A DNA stretch of 64,000 bases from Begonia masoniana (Eukaryota > Streptophyta > Magnoliopsida > Cucurbitales > Begoniaceae): contig CM039505.1 of the NCBI GenBank assembly GCA_022432975.1, forward strand, positions 51,554,653 through 51,618,652, written 5' to 3'. Numbering within the stretch: the first letter of the stretch is position 1; each line of letters opens with the position of its first letter. The notes beneath the pieces were generated by a model. It saw nothing but the letters and a program-made list of their open reading frames with translations. It did no database searches and had not been told where the DNA came from. Positions 12,183-23,949 of the stretch are shown one piece after another. The translations under genes and the position numbers were made by a program.

Positions 12183-13624
12183 TCAGATTGATAAACATTT
12201 ACAGCTTAAAACATACTCATCAGAAGTTAATTTTGGTATGGAAGAACTCACCATCACCCCCTCGAGATTTCCTGCATTGCCAACGTTGAATATGACTGTG
12301 CTCAGCCCCTTTCCTACGATAAATATGCTCATTCCGATCGTAACAAGCTTACATGGTGGTCTAGTCAGCATGGAAGACAATCTTCCAATTGGGACCCACT
12401 CCCTAGTTCCCTTATGCCACATCATCAATCTTGTTCCAGAACTTTGATCTAAAACATTCAGGTTTCCGTTTACGACAACTGCTGGGCCTCGCCATCCTGC
12501 CGCTATTTCTGCATCAGCTTCCTTCCAAGTGCAACTCGATGGTTCGAAAACTAAAGCACGAGATTGAGAACCCACAGGAGATGTGCTACATCGAATATAA
12601 ATCTTGCCATCCATGACAAAAGAATCTTCGACTTCAGGGATAATGTTTAGATCCATGTGAAATTCACTTTTATTTGAGAGAGCATCATATGTATCCCAAG
12701 AATGTGGATCGCTTGAGTTAGAACACAACCCACCAATCGCATAGATTTTCCCATCCAGGACTTCAGAAGCAAAGTAGCACCTGAGCATGAATATGATCAG
12801 AAGATGGATTCAGAAATTAAGCGAAACTATAGAACACTGTTGGAAGAGGAAACTTCAATCGAGGAAAAATAAATACTCTAGTTCTTATGCCATCAATATC
12901 AAAAGGAAGTGCTATATACTATAAATATCCTCTGAACTGCCAAATTTTGACCATTTAAAACATGTTTTGTAAACAGTTCAGAAGCAATTAAGCATTAAGC
13001 CCAACAATTCCTCAAAAAATTTGGAAGCTGGTACTAATTGACATCTTAGCACATGAACTTGAAGCAAATTCAAACAAATATAAACTCGTGACAGTACAAA
13101 CAATACTGAAAATCAGAAGAAAGAAAGAGTAGTGAATCTACCTAGCACTTGACAGTGGGGCTGCTTCCGTCCAAATATCCGCGGCAGCATCATAACAATA
13201 AACTTCGTTAGTAGCATCTTCAGACCAACCACAACCACCCAACAAATAAAGCCTCTTTCCCAAAACTTCAAAACCCATGCCTTTTCTCTTCACACTTTGG
13301 GGAGGTAACTTGTTCAAAAGTCTCCAACACCTTCTTGATGAGGTAGGGTCCAACACATAGCAGCAAACTTGCTCAAACTTGTCTTTGCACAATGCATATA
13401 TCCAAGATTCATCGAGTTTATTCTTTTTTCTGTACACATGCCATTCCTCGCTGCACACTAGATCTTTCCATCTTTTCGAGACACACTTTAGAATTATGTG
13501 GTACTTACGGGGAAGCCCTTGCCAGGCAGAAAAGAGCAATATCATCAGGAAGACCGCATATAATAGGCAGTTGGGTTTGCTCTACTAAATCAGTAGCTTC
13601 CGATTCGCAATCCATTTGTTTCAT
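12183..13624 (-). CDS. SKIP4: F-box/kelch-repeat protein, SKIP4-like, with a one-base frameshift in the F-box
   Basis: Exon 1 is 13624-13142 and exon 2 is 12780-12183, with a 361-bp GT-AG intron (split Arg codon, ...LSSA-R-CYF). The N-terminal frame from ATG 13624 reads into an F-box (GLPDDIALFCLAR), then hits a stop at once. The downstream frame (PRKYHIILKCVSKRWKDLVC, then kelch repeats such as LYLLGG and IYAIGG) continues to the end. Exon lengths sum to 1081, one over a multiple of three, so there is exactly one surplus base at about 13509-13518; without it the product would be 359 aa, the usual SKIP4 size. Family role: SKP1-binding adaptor of an SCF ubiquitin ligase, with kelch repeats binding the target. 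Either a recent pseudogene or a sequencing error. Confidence 0.85.
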
Positions 13625-14450
13625 AGCTATGCAGCCTCTTTATGTGAAATTCCTGCCAGCTAAAGAAATTTCAAGAGCCTTCATAAATGTACCTTTAATA
13701 AAACTATCAAAATTAAAAGCTTAAAGAGTCAGCCTCCATATTTGTGTCGAATCTTCACGCATATAACTTAGTATTTCATGCTTATCAAATAAATAGAGAT
13801 AATGACAACAGCGCCAGAGATAAAGTAATTGCACAACAAAGTCGTTCAACCAGAAATTTCCACTAATTAAACCTACACGATTGAAATTTCCACTCAAGGG
13901 TTTAACTAAACACAATTTCCTTCCTATTCAATCATTTGGCAAATTACAGAGCTGGTTAACTACTTGAGCCGGTTAAGCATATTGTGGCGGATTAGTTGCC
14001 TCTTTCACAGTTACGTATTGAAAGGAACAACACAGATTAGAAATGACGCTTCATGTTTATGAATTGATCGAGCACCCAATAAGATATCTCAAAAAGGGCC
14101 AGATTCAAATTGAACATTTAAGTGATTAATGAATGCTCGTTCAAAAACACCTTTTGATGCAGTACCAACAACAAACTAACGACCAAAAACTCAAATAACC
14201 AAGTCAGATTAAAGACAATCGGAAACTGCAGGATAGAGAAGCCAGAAATGGAAATCAAAATTCAAGAACAAAACGAGTCGAGCATAAAGCAACTCTACCA
14301 AAGATCAATCAGAGAGCCTCTCCATCGAGATCCACGTTGATGATGCCGATAGGGGAGAACACCAACCGGGAGAATCTGCAGTAGTTGGTCGCTTCGTGGA
14401 GTTTGGAAATGGAAGAGAGGGAATTTTAGGAGAAGCTCCTTGAGAAAGCA
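13625..14450 (-). other. Probable 5' UTR and promoter region of the SKIP4-like gene
   Basis: Minus-strand CT-rich leader-like sequence lies at about 14315-14450 and is followed by a possible splice donor (GGTAGAG near 14300), so a 5' UTR exon plus intron before the ATG at 13624 is plausible. Inferred only from composition and splice-like sites. No other gene is seen here. Confidence 0.4.
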
Positions 14451-14913
14451 GAAACTATGGGGGTCTTTGCAAAATTAATAGCATCTTACGGACTAAACTG
14501 CAAATTAGAGTATCCACCTCGTTAATTATTATCTGACGTGGCATTCCTAGTCAGCTATCCACGTCATTAATTAATTTAGATTTTTTTAAAAATCAATAAA
14601 TAGTTTTCCTTTATTCTCTATCCCCATAAACGCAATGCAAATTTGAGTTATGTAACAAGAGAAAAATTTCTCATTCTTTAGTCGGAAAAATATATAGCCA
14701 TGATGAAATAGAGAATAAGTTGAACAGAATTGAAAGAATTGTAGAGTCAACACATCACATGTTACGTGAATTTCAATGAATAATGAAATTGAATTAGCTA
14801 TACGCGATCTCCCCGAGTCGGCTTCGACCGCACGAGTTTGCATCCAATTTTAGACTTGCGACGTTTAGCTCGCAATGATGAGCTTAAACACAACTTCATA
14901 TGGAGTTTATATA
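14451..14913. other. Intergenic, no gene seen
   Basis: AT-rich sequence up to the Copia LTR at 14914. Short open frames show no motif. Confidence 0.5.
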
Positions 14914-15066
14914 TGTTAGCATATATTATTATTATAATTAATGTTCTGAGGGTATTTTACTCTTTGATTATTCTTTTTGTTTACCCTATCTATATAAACA
15001 TTTTTATGTGTATCTTTTACTTTTCAAATATTAATGAGCAATCCTTATTTTCTCTTTATTTCTTCA
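14914..15066 (+). mobile_element. 5' LTR (153 bp) of Copia element 2
   Basis: The LTR runs TGTTAGCATATA...TTTCTTCA and matches 20372-20524 at the same length with scattered differences. A primer-binding site (TGGTTTCAGAGC, one base off the tRNA-Met consensus) starts immediately at 15067. Confidence 0.9.
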
Positions 15067-15260
15067 TGGTTTCAGAGCACAACGATCTACGATTTATGCA
15101 AATTTTCAGTGAATAGTGAGTGAACAGTTCGTGAACAGTGCTTGAATTCGTGAACAGTACCACAAATGATTAACAATGCGTGATTTCGTGAACAGTACCG
15201 CGAATGATTTGTAACGACCCATTTTCCCAGCAAGATATTGTCTGCTCTGGGAATTGGACC

Positions 15261-16079
15261 TGTGATGACCCAGATGTGTAAGTATGTGTACAATGGCTGC
15301 ACGAACCGGAACCCGGATGGTAGTACGTCCACGCCCGCGAACCGGAAGGTGACGGGTCGTAAAAAGGGGGTCGTCACAATCCGACATCGCTTGGGGAAGT
15401 ATGTGGAAATGAAACATCTGTAAAGAAACCCTCCCAAGATAGCAAGACGCGTTTTGGAGCACAATTGACAACGGATCCCATAAGAACTCTGAAGTTAAAA
15501 GTGCTTCGACGAGAGTAGTACCAGGTTGGGTGACCGACTGGGAAGTCCTCTGCAAACAAAGCCTTGATTGGAGGATATTGAGCCACGGCCCAATCCCAAG
15601 AGCGGATAATATCTTGCTGGGAAAAGGGGTCGTTACAAATGGTATCAGAGTCTGTACCCAACCGGAAATGTGGCCAACGAGGACGTTGGGCCCCCGATGG
15701 GGGGTGATTGTGATGACCCGGATGTGTAAGTATGTGTACGATGGCTGTAATAACCGGAACCCGGATGGCAGTACATCCGCGCGGGCGAACCGAAAAGTGA
15801 CGGGTCGTAAAAAGGGGGTCGTCACAATCCCACATCGCTTGGAGAAGTATGTGGAAATGAAACATATGTAAAGAGAACCTCTCAAGATAGAAAGACGCGT
15901 TTTGGAGCACAATTGACAACGGATCCCATAAGAACTCCGAAGTTAAAAGTGCTTCGGTGAGAGTAGTACCAGGTTGGGTGACCGACTGGGAAGTCTTCGC
16001 CAAACAAAGCCGTGAGAGGAGGATATTGGGTTACGGCCCAATCCCCAGAGCGGACAATATCTTACTGGGAAAAGGTACA
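15261..16079 (+). mobile_element. Complete Cassandra TRIM retrotransposon (819 bp)
   Basis: LTR 15261-15637 (TGTGATGACC...GTCGTTACA), primer-binding site TGGTATCAGAGTC at 15640, a short internal part ending in a polypurine tract (gatggggggtgat), then LTR 15709-16079, which lacks a few bases at its 3' end. The target duplication GGACC is at 15256-15260 and 16080-16084. Each LTR carries 5S rRNA-derived sequence, the hallmark of Cassandra. There is no coding capacity; mobilisation in the family depends on proteins of other elements. Confidence 0.92.
15471..15552 (+). other. 5S rRNA-like segment in Cassandra LTR (first copy)
   Basis: Contains GGATCCCATAAGAACTC, GAAGTTAAAAGTGCTTC, GAGAGTAGTACCAGG and TGGGTGACCGACTGGGAAGT, which follow the plant 5S rRNA from its middle to its 3' part, including the internal RNA polymerase III promoter region. 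The 5' third of 5S is not recognisable. This is a retrotransposon component, not a 5S gene. Parallel copies are at about 15920-16003 (+), 16110-16200 (-) and 43211-43292 (+). Confidence 0.9.
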
Positions 16080-17810
16080 GGACCGTAGCCCAACATCCTC
16101 CCCTCACGGCTTTGTTTGGCGAGGACTTCCCAGTCGGTCACCTAATCTGGTACTACTCTCCCGAAGCACTTTTAACTTCGGAGTTCTTATGAGATCCGTT
16201 GCCAATTGTGTTCCAAAACGCATCTTGCTATCTTGGGAGGGTCTCTTTACATATGTTTCATTTCCACATACTTACTCAAGCGATATGAGATTATGACGAC
16301 CCCCTTTTTACGACCCGTCACCTTCCCATTCGCCCGCGCGGACGTACCACCATCCGGGTTCCGATTCTTGCAGCCATCGTACACATACTTACACATCCAG
16401 GTCATCACATGAACAATGCGTGAAATCATGAACAGTGATGAACAATGCGTGAACAGTGATGAACAATGCAGATGAACAGTGCCGAACAGTGCCTTATGTT
16501 TTATTCGATTCGGGTATTTGCGTTAGTTCGTGAACAATTCCGTGCCCTATATTTGATTGAATTCGGGTATTTGTTCTTGCATATGGTATTTTTGATTTCC
16601 CTCTTTTGATTCGTTATTGCAGGTTTGCGTTTCTTTGACTGGATTCAGTTGTTTTGGTTGAATTCTGTTGATTTTGTTATTTGGGGATTATTGTTGGATT
16701 TGATTGTTTTAATTAGACTATTTGTTGATTCTGTTTATTTGATTATTATTTGGATATTATTGTTGGATTTAGTATTTTTGCTTTGACTATTTGTGAATTC
16801 TGTTGATTTGGAAATTATTTGGAGATTATTAGATTTATCCATGTTGAAGCAGTTTCAGCAATTACTTGCCTCACAACCTCATGCAATGTCGGCTGCCTCT
16901 CATAAATGTTTGTTCTCGTCTGGTTCCTCAGGTGTATCATCTTCGTTATTTGTCTTGGATTCAGGTGTCTCTCATCATTTGTCTCCCTTTGAAAAGTTGT
17001 ATGGGTATGTGTCTGATTGTTCCTCGTTGTGAATCTTTGGTTGTACTTGTTTTGTTCTTCGGCCACACGTCGAGCTTAATAAATTGTCCTCTCGATCCGT
17101 CATGTGTGCTTTTTTGGGTCACGGTGTTGGTCAAAAGAGATATCGTTGTTTTGATCCTGTTAGTCAAAAATTGTATGTCTCTCGCATGTTGTGTTTTTAG
17201 AGCATATTCTCTTCTTCTCTATTTCTGCTAGTTCACATCATCTGACTCAGTCAGATCTCATTCGCATTGATCCTTTCGATATTGACACTGAGGAAGTTGC
17301 TCTTACTGATAGATCAACAGAGTTTGATATTTTGGTTCCCGAGACATCTACCACTCATTCTCCTACTCCTACGACCACTCAATCAACTCCTGAGATTGCG
17401 GATGTTCCTCCACTTCGTCAATCCACTCGACCTCGTAAGTCTACTAAACTACCTGATTTTGCTTACTCTTCCTATTCTAGTTCTTTTGTTTCATTTGTTG
17501 TTTCTGTTCATCGTCTTTCTGAGCGTTTGTCCTATAGAGAGGCTGTTCGTGACCCACTTTGGCAGGATGTTATGGCTGAGGAGCTTACTGCTCTTCATCA
17601 GACTCATACATGGGATTTGATACCGTTGTCATCCGGAAAACGTACAATTGGTTCTCGTTAGATTTACAAGATTAAAACTAAATATGATGGATCCATTGAA
17701 CGATACAAGGCTGGACTTATTACTAAGGGCTACTCTCATGAGTATGACAAGGATTATGAATAAACCTTTGCCCCTGTTGCAAAGATGACGACTGTTCGCA
17801 CTATGATTGC

Positions 17811-19053
17811 TGATAAGTGTGTATTTTACACACTTTATTATACTCTTTAATACTTGAATTGATGAGTTTTACTCAAAGTATATAAAAATTCTCATATATT
17901 TGGTGAGTGTGTAGAAAAATTGGAGAATTACAGGTTTCGGTGAAATCATACCAGAAGAAAAGCGAGCAATTGTCGATCGATCGAATATTTTAATTGTTTT
18001 AATCTCCACCGTTGATCAATTGGCTATTTTAATTAATGGAGGTGTTTGAATCTGGACCGTTGAAGCTTGTTTTAATCTTAGCCGTCGAAGATGATTGTGG
18101 GCTGGGCTTCTAATTAATTGATAAATAGGTTATATGTTAACCTAACTAGAAGATTCAGAATAGAGGAGAGGCGAGAGAACGAGGAGGAGACAAAGGAGAC
18201 GGAAACCGGAACGGAGCGAGAGCTTCGAGAATTGATTTTCAGCATAGTTTTTCTTTCCCTTTTTCTTCTGAACTATGAACTTCTTTAATTTTAGTTTTAT
18301 TTTCTTTTTCTCATTCATGAACTAAATTTATTTTTTAGGGTTATGATGTAACTGAAACTCGACTGTTTAATATTTCTAATTTAGTTTTTATTTTCCTTTT
18401 TCCGATATCGTGTTGAGTATTCTTTTCTGTTCTTCATGCTTAATTTTGCCTGATCACCAAAGTTAAGATTTTTTTGGGTTGTTTCAAAAGACGGAAGTTG
18501 CGAAATAACTGGGCATTGATGAGTTTACCATGAACTGATTCTAGACTAGGGATAGCTAGGACTTTTATGTAGTTTTATGATTTTCTACACTTAATGTATT
18601 CAACTGATTTGAGTTTGAGACCGGGAGGTGATAACCTGTTAGTTGGATAATATTATTATAGCTCGGGAGAGAATAATAATTAAAATAGAAAAATCGCTAT
18701 CAATACGTAGGATTAAGAAATATTAACTAAATTAGGGATATTAAATAGGAAAGTGGATGTGAAATCAGAATCCCTAGATTCTTTCTTGATATTTACAAAA
18801 TCTTTAATTATATTCCTGTCATTTATTCTCCTAATTAGTTTATTTAAATTACTCTAGTTATTTAATTGTTTAATTTAAAATCAAATAAAAATAAAATCTT
18901 TTTAATAGACATTAAAGTGTTTTAGTCCAATTAATTTAAAATTGACTTAATTTAATATTTTTATAAAACTATTCCTCGTGGGTTCGACTCGTACTTAAAA
19001 AACTATATTACTTGTGCGACACGTACACTTGCGTATCACGATTTTTCGCAACA
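17811..19053 (+). mobile_element. Solo LTR (1243 bp) inside the Copia RT
   Basis: The termini are TGATAAGTGTG and TTTCGCAACA, with a perfect 5-bp target duplication ATTGC (17806-17810 and 19054-19058) exactly inside the conserved MIAV segment of the RT. No internal region or second LTR is present, so it is the product of LTR-LTR recombination. LTR style suggests Gypsy, family unassigned. Confidence 0.85.
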
Positions 19054-19798
19054 ATTGCGGTTACCTCTATTTGTCGATGGAGAATATCTCAAATGGATGT
19101 GAAGAATGCTTTCTTGAATGGTGATCTTCATGAAGAAGTCTATATGATGCCCCTTCCTGGTGTCTCCCACAAATCTAGTGAAGTTTGTCGGCTTCGTAAG
19201 GCTCTCTATGGTCTCAAATAAGCACCTCGTGTTTGGTTTGAGAATTTCTCCACAATGATCACTTTGCTTGGTTTTCGTCATATTTTGTTATCGTTGTATG
19301 TTAATGACATGATTATTACTGGTGATGATTGTAATAGGATTGAATTTTTAAAGTTTGAGTTGGCCAGTTGTTTTGCTATGAAAGACTTGGGTTTGCTACG
19401 TTACTTTCTGGGCATTGAGGTCGCTTATTTCCCAAAAGATTATCTCTTATCTCAGTCAAAGTACATATCTGATCTATTTGAGCGCGCACGTCTCACTGAC
19501 AATAGGATTGTTGATACTCCTCTTGAGACTAATGCTCGGTACTCTCTGTTGGATGGCCTTCCTTTGTCGGATCCTGATTTATATTGTACTGTTGTTGACA
19601 TCTTGGTTTATCTTATTGTGACTCGTCCAGATATTGCGAATGCTGTTCATGTGGTTAGTCAGTTTGTTACTGCTTCTACTACTGTTCATTGGGCTGCTGT
19701 TCTTCGTATTCTCAGGTACCTTCGAGGCACTCAGTTTCAGAGTCTCTTGTTCCCTTCTATGTCATCTCTCGAACTACGTGCATACTCCGATGCTGATT

Positions 19799-20025
19799 GG
19801 GCTAGTGATCCTACAGATCGCAAGTCCACTGGATTTTGTATTTTCCTCGGTGATTCACTTATTTCGTGGAAGAGTAATATACAAGATGTTATTTCTCAGT
19901 CTTCTACTGGCTAGTGATCCTACAGATCGCACGTCCACCACTGAATTTTGTATTTTCCTCGGTGATTCACTTATTTCGTGGAAAATTAAGAAACAAGATG
20001 TTATTTCTCGGTCTTCTACTGAAGC
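19799..20025 (+). repeat. Tandem duplication in Copia RNase H region
   Basis: About 112 bp starting at gctagtgatcctacagatcg (19799) recurs directly from 19911, with a 3-bp insertion and point differences. It duplicates the DPTDR..STGFCIFLGDSLISWK segment. Confidence 0.8.
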
Positions 20026-20371
20026 TGAGTATCGTGTCATGGCCTTGACTACTTGTGAGATTGTTTGGTTACATTGGTTGCTTGCGGATATGAGTGTTTA
20101 TCTTCGTCATCCTACTTCATTACATTATGACAATCAGAGTGCTATTTAGATTACGCGTAATTAGTTTTTCATTAGTGAACCAAACATATCGAGATTGATT
20201 GTCATGTCACCCGCCATCATCTTTAGCTTGACACCATCACTTTGTCTTTTGTCTCTTCTTCTCTGCAGATTGCTGATTTGTTTACCAAGGCACACTCTGT
20301 TTCGCGATTTCATTTTTTGTTTGACAAACTTTCAATGTTTATAGTTGTTGCATCGTGAGTTTGCGGGGAGA

Positions 20372-20524
20372 TGTTAGCATATATTATTATTATAATTAAT
20401 GTCCTAAAGGTACTTTAATCTTTGATTATTCTTTTTGTTTACCCTATCTATATAAACCTCTTTATATTTATCTTTTGCCTTTCAAATGTTAATGAACTAC
20501 CCAAATTTTCTCTCTATTTCTTCA
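20372..20524 (+). mobile_element. 3' LTR (153 bp) of Copia element 2
   Basis: Matches the LTR at 14914-15066 over its whole length and follows a polypurine tract. Confidence 0.9.
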
Positions 20525-21345
20525 ATAACAACCAGTAAGGAACCTCTTTTAGATTAGTATCTAAGAACTAGTTGGTTTGGCATAATCCAGATCATAACTT
20601 AACAGCTGCATATGGTTTTTTAACCTTCCTTACTAGTTCCTCTTGTGTCATTGATGCAACTAGCTGTAATTAATAATTCTACACCTCAGTTCATACCGCA
20701 GAGAGAAGATAGAGAGAGAGAGAGATTATATTTGTAAAATATAGGGTATAGTAAAATATAACCTTTTGTTTAAAAGTCAGCGAAGACTGATTATATTATT
20801 AACAAAACGTTCTATGTCGTGATTATATGTATTAAATGTTTATCGTTTTTCCAAAGTAATGACAATTTGAACCTAACATAGTTGATTTTATTCACTCGAT
20901 TCCTTGCATGCAGTCGATCTCAATCGCACTGTCTTATAGTCATCGAAATCAAGTGTCTGGAAAATCAGAAGAGTCAAGTTAATCACAATAGATCGAAAAC
21001 GATCATCACAAGTGAATAATGAGAGAAATTTGACTAATTTTATCGACGCATTAGCCGTTTCACTAAAGACTTGAGTAGAAATGCAGATTTAGTAAAAAAA
21101 GAATTGTTTAAAAACCATATATTATAATTCAATCAATGTCCAAATTATCCTACAAAAAAATTCGGATTATTATATGTGAAATAAAAATTATTTCGAAAGT
21201 CAAAGACTGCATTGATCATTCTTTGCAAGAACTGGTCAGACGGCTGAAAATCTCCCTTCTTACGTAAAATATTACTAATTTTATATTATTTTTGGTATTT
21301 TCTCCTCTTATTTTTTCAAATTATTATTTTTTGAATTCAACAACT
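20525..21345. other. Intergenic, no gene seen
   Basis: AT-rich, with a short GA microsatellite at about 20700-20725. No open frame with family motifs. Confidence 0.5.
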
Positions 21346-22274
21346 CTTGCTCTCTTGTTTGGACACGTAAAAATGGACATTTTTGACCAAACCAAACTCC
21401 TCAAATATATTCATACATGTCAAGACCTCGTGACGAGTTGGAGCAGAAACTCTGAGTCGTGCGATCCGATTCCTGAGACGAGTTGGAGCAGAAATTCTGA
21501 GTCGTGCGATCCGATTCCTGAGATTAGAACCTATCACCTAGTTTTGAAATTTGGTCACCCGACCTAGCTTTCCTGCTCTGATTTTGGAGCAGAAACTTTG
21601 AGTCGTGCGACTCGATTCTCAAAATTGGAATCCGATCACCTAGTTTTGAAATCTGGCCGTCCGTTCCAGCGTTCTTGCTCTGACGTGTCCCAGGGGCGTG
21701 ACTACACACATGATTTTTATCATTTACTGCTCTTAAAAATTAAAAAGCCGAAGAAAAAAAACTTATAGAAGGTGGGGAAAAAGTCATAGAACAAATCAAC
21801 AAAAGTCAAAGAAATTTTGAAAGACATTTGATAATATTTGTTAGAAAATGCAACTTTCTAGGTTTACACACATAAACTTGTGATAGAAGGTGTTATTTAA
21901 GGTGTTCATCTTGTAACCATTTTAAATTGTTTGAAAATTTACATTTGTTGAAATGAATATAATTGTTATTTACCAAGATTAATAATACTACGTTTAATCT
22001 CTTATTCTACTGTCTTAAAATAATCGATGACGTGTCAAAAAATTATTAGTGCAACTAATATTATAAATTAACTATTTATAATTTATTACATTAATTGCAC
22101 TAATTATTATTTGATACGTCAGCAAATATTTTAAAACATTAGAATAACAAATTAAACGTGACATTACTCGTATTATATTAATATATATATATTATATTGT
22201 TTTGTAACACGACGCAGTCAAGGAGAAATTTTTTGGAGAGTAGCTCCGGTCGATTTAGGTGACTGACTGTCGGT

Positions 22275-22286
22275 CTATAAAAAAAG
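22275..22286 (+). promoter_or_regulatory. TATA box of SDR-B
   Basis: CTATAAAAAAAG is followed by the conserved GGCTTTCATTTAGCAGAGAG, about 95 bp before the ATG. The block is a little more diverged from the family consensus than that of SDR-A and has no inverted partner. Confidence 0.75.
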
Positions 22287-22373
22287 GCTTTCATTTAGCA
22301 GAGAGTCAAAGCTGTTCTCTTCATCTTCTTCACATTCTGGTTCTGGGTTTTCTCTCCTGTATTTGCACAAAAG

Positions 22374-23305
22374 ATGAGTCTTGGTAATGGCTCCGGAGTT
22401 CCTTACAAAAGGTATTAATTCTTTTTTTGTCATTTTTGTTCTTGAATTTCTGTTTGTTATTCTCGGGATAAAAAAAAAATTAATATGGGTCCGTCCGGAT
22501 TAAAAATTTCAGGCTGGAAGGGAAGGTAGTGATCATCACCGGAGGAGCAAGTGGGATCGGAGAAAGCGCCGTCCGTCTTTTCCACGAACATGGCGCGAAG
22601 GTCGTCATCGCGGATATTCAAGACGACCATGGAAGAGAAATAGCCGACGACCTCGGCGACGGCGCGACCTACGTCCACTGCAACGTTTCTAAAGAAGAAG
22701 ACGTGAGTAGCCTCGTTGACGCCGCCGTCGCCAAATACGGAAAGCTCGACGTCATGTACAACAACGCCGGCGTCATCGACAAGCCAATCGGCGGCATACT
22801 CGACACCACAAGAGCCGATCTCGACAAGGTTTTGGGAATCAACGTGGTCGGAGCCTTCTGGGGAGCCAAACACGCCGCCAGGGTCATGATTCCTGCGAAA
22901 ACCGGCTGCATTCTGTTCACGACGAGCGTAGCGACGGTGATCACCGGGCTGTCAACTCATGCATATGCAGCGTCGAAACACGCCGTGTCAGGGTTGGCTA
23001 AAAGTATAACGGCAGAGCTCGGAGAGCATGGAATCAGGGTCAATTGCGTTTCACCTTACACTGTGGCGACCGGTATTGCTGGGCCTAGATCGGCCGAACA
23101 AGCTCGGAGAATGGAGGAAATGGTGAGTTCGATGGGGAATTTGCAGGGGTCGATTCTGAAAAGTCGAGATATAGCAATGGCGGCTCTGTACCTGGCCAGT
23201 GATGAAGCTGGCTACGTGAGTGGGCTTAACCTAGTTGTAGATGGCGGGTTTAGCGTCGTCAACCCAACCTTCATCAACGCCATTAAAGCTCATAAACTTA
23301 AGTAA
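22374..23305 (+). CDS. SDR-B: classical short-chain dehydrogenase/reductase, 276 aa
   Basis: Exon 1 is 22374-22411 (MSLGNGSGVPYKR), the GT-AG intron is 101 bp, and exon 2 is 22513-23305. All catalytic and cofactor motifs of SDR-A are kept: TGGASGIG, Asp47, NNAG, Ser151, Tyr164, Lys168. The eleven differences from SDR-A (for example V4G, C11Y, D70N, L172S, A179T) avoid the motifs, which suggests both copies stay functional. Expected role: NAD-dependent oxidation or reduction of a small secondary alcohol or ketone; substrate unknown. It faces SDR-C (-) across about 2 kb, a convergent pair. Confidence 0.93.
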
Positions 23306-23949
23306 TTCTTACCAGTTTGGATGCTCAGTTCATGATCTGAGAATCGTGATGGTCCGATGATGTTCGAAAAGATCAAATTTGAAGCAGTGCGTATTTTTCA
23401 ATTAAGTGTCAAACTTTTATTCAATGTTGTTAAAATGTTAGACCAATAAAAAATTGGTTTGTCACTCACTATTTTGTTGGACAATTGACAATTATAAGTT
23501 TATATTGCTAGTTATCATAAAATCAAAACTAATGAGTGATCAAATAAAGAGTTAGTAGCATTTTATTATAGTATGACGTCTCATTGTGTAAATACTGGTA
23601 AATAATTTAAGTTTGATGATATGTCGAACGAAATTAAGTTCGACACAGTTTATAAATACATGGTTATGCTTATTTGATCGAACGGTTGGTAGTTTTCGTT
23701 CTCTCAATTTCCGGTAGGCTTAGAGGACTACGATAATTGGTTCCCTATTAAGAGACAACTTCCAAAAGCTAATTTATATGGTAATTTCATCGATTCAATT
23801 ATGTTCCCCAGTTATTTTATTTTGACAGGTTGATTACTATTTTACGATTATAGAAAATGAAGTTTATGAATTTTGGTTTGTTATTTTACTAAAAATTTTG
23901 TTTTTAATGAGAGTTTTTCTTCGTAGATGCTTAAAAAGTTCATATATAA
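23306..23949. other. 3' flank of SDR-B, no gene seen
   Basis: Aligns with 9980-10589. AT-rich, non-coding. Confidence 0.6.

Larger units (their letters stand above)
15210..16409 (-). mobile_element. Older Cassandra solo LTR (minus), split by a second Cassandra
   Basis: The fragments 15210-15260 and 16080-16409 join into one minus-strand Cassandra LTR of about 376 bp once the inserted element and its duplicated GGACC are removed. Its termini are TGTAACGACC and GGTCATCACA in plus sense. It includes a 5S rRNA-like segment at about 16110-16200 in minus orientation. Confidence 0.85.
16790..20155 (+). pseudogene. Copia gag-pol remnant of element 2
   Basis: A protease motif LDSGVSHHLSP lies near 16960. 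Integrase is essentially missing between about 17040 and 17220. The pre-RT linker and RT start (LSYREAVRDPLWQDVMAEEL, then FAPVAKMTTVRTMIA) run to 17810, where a solo LTR interrupts. RT resumes at 19059 (MDVKNAFLNGDLHEEVYM, later LYVNDMIITGDD) and RNase H-side motifs (DADWASDPTDRKSTGF, EAEYRVMALTTCEIVWL) run to about 20150. In-frame stops occur at several places, so no function. Confidence 0.88.
14914..20524 (+). mobile_element. Copia element 2, decayed, with nested insertions
   Basis: The element is bounded by paired 153-bp LTRs, a primer-binding site at 15067 and a polypurine tract (gcggggaga) before 20372. Its leader (15067-16620) is rich in the motif GAACAGT and is split by Cassandra sequences (15210-16409). 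Coding remains run from about 16790 to 20150 and are split by a solo LTR (17811-19053). The expected target duplication is not clear (atata against ataac). Confidence 0.88.

Noticed and set aside
15471..15552. A functional 5S rRNA gene
   Set aside because: Only the middle and 3' part of 5S is present, it lies inside LTRs with a primer-binding site, and it is the known signature of Cassandra.
15106..15912. Long minus-strand open frames over the Cassandra LTRs
   Set aside because: They repeat with each LTR copy, read antisense to 5S-like DNA and show no protein motif.
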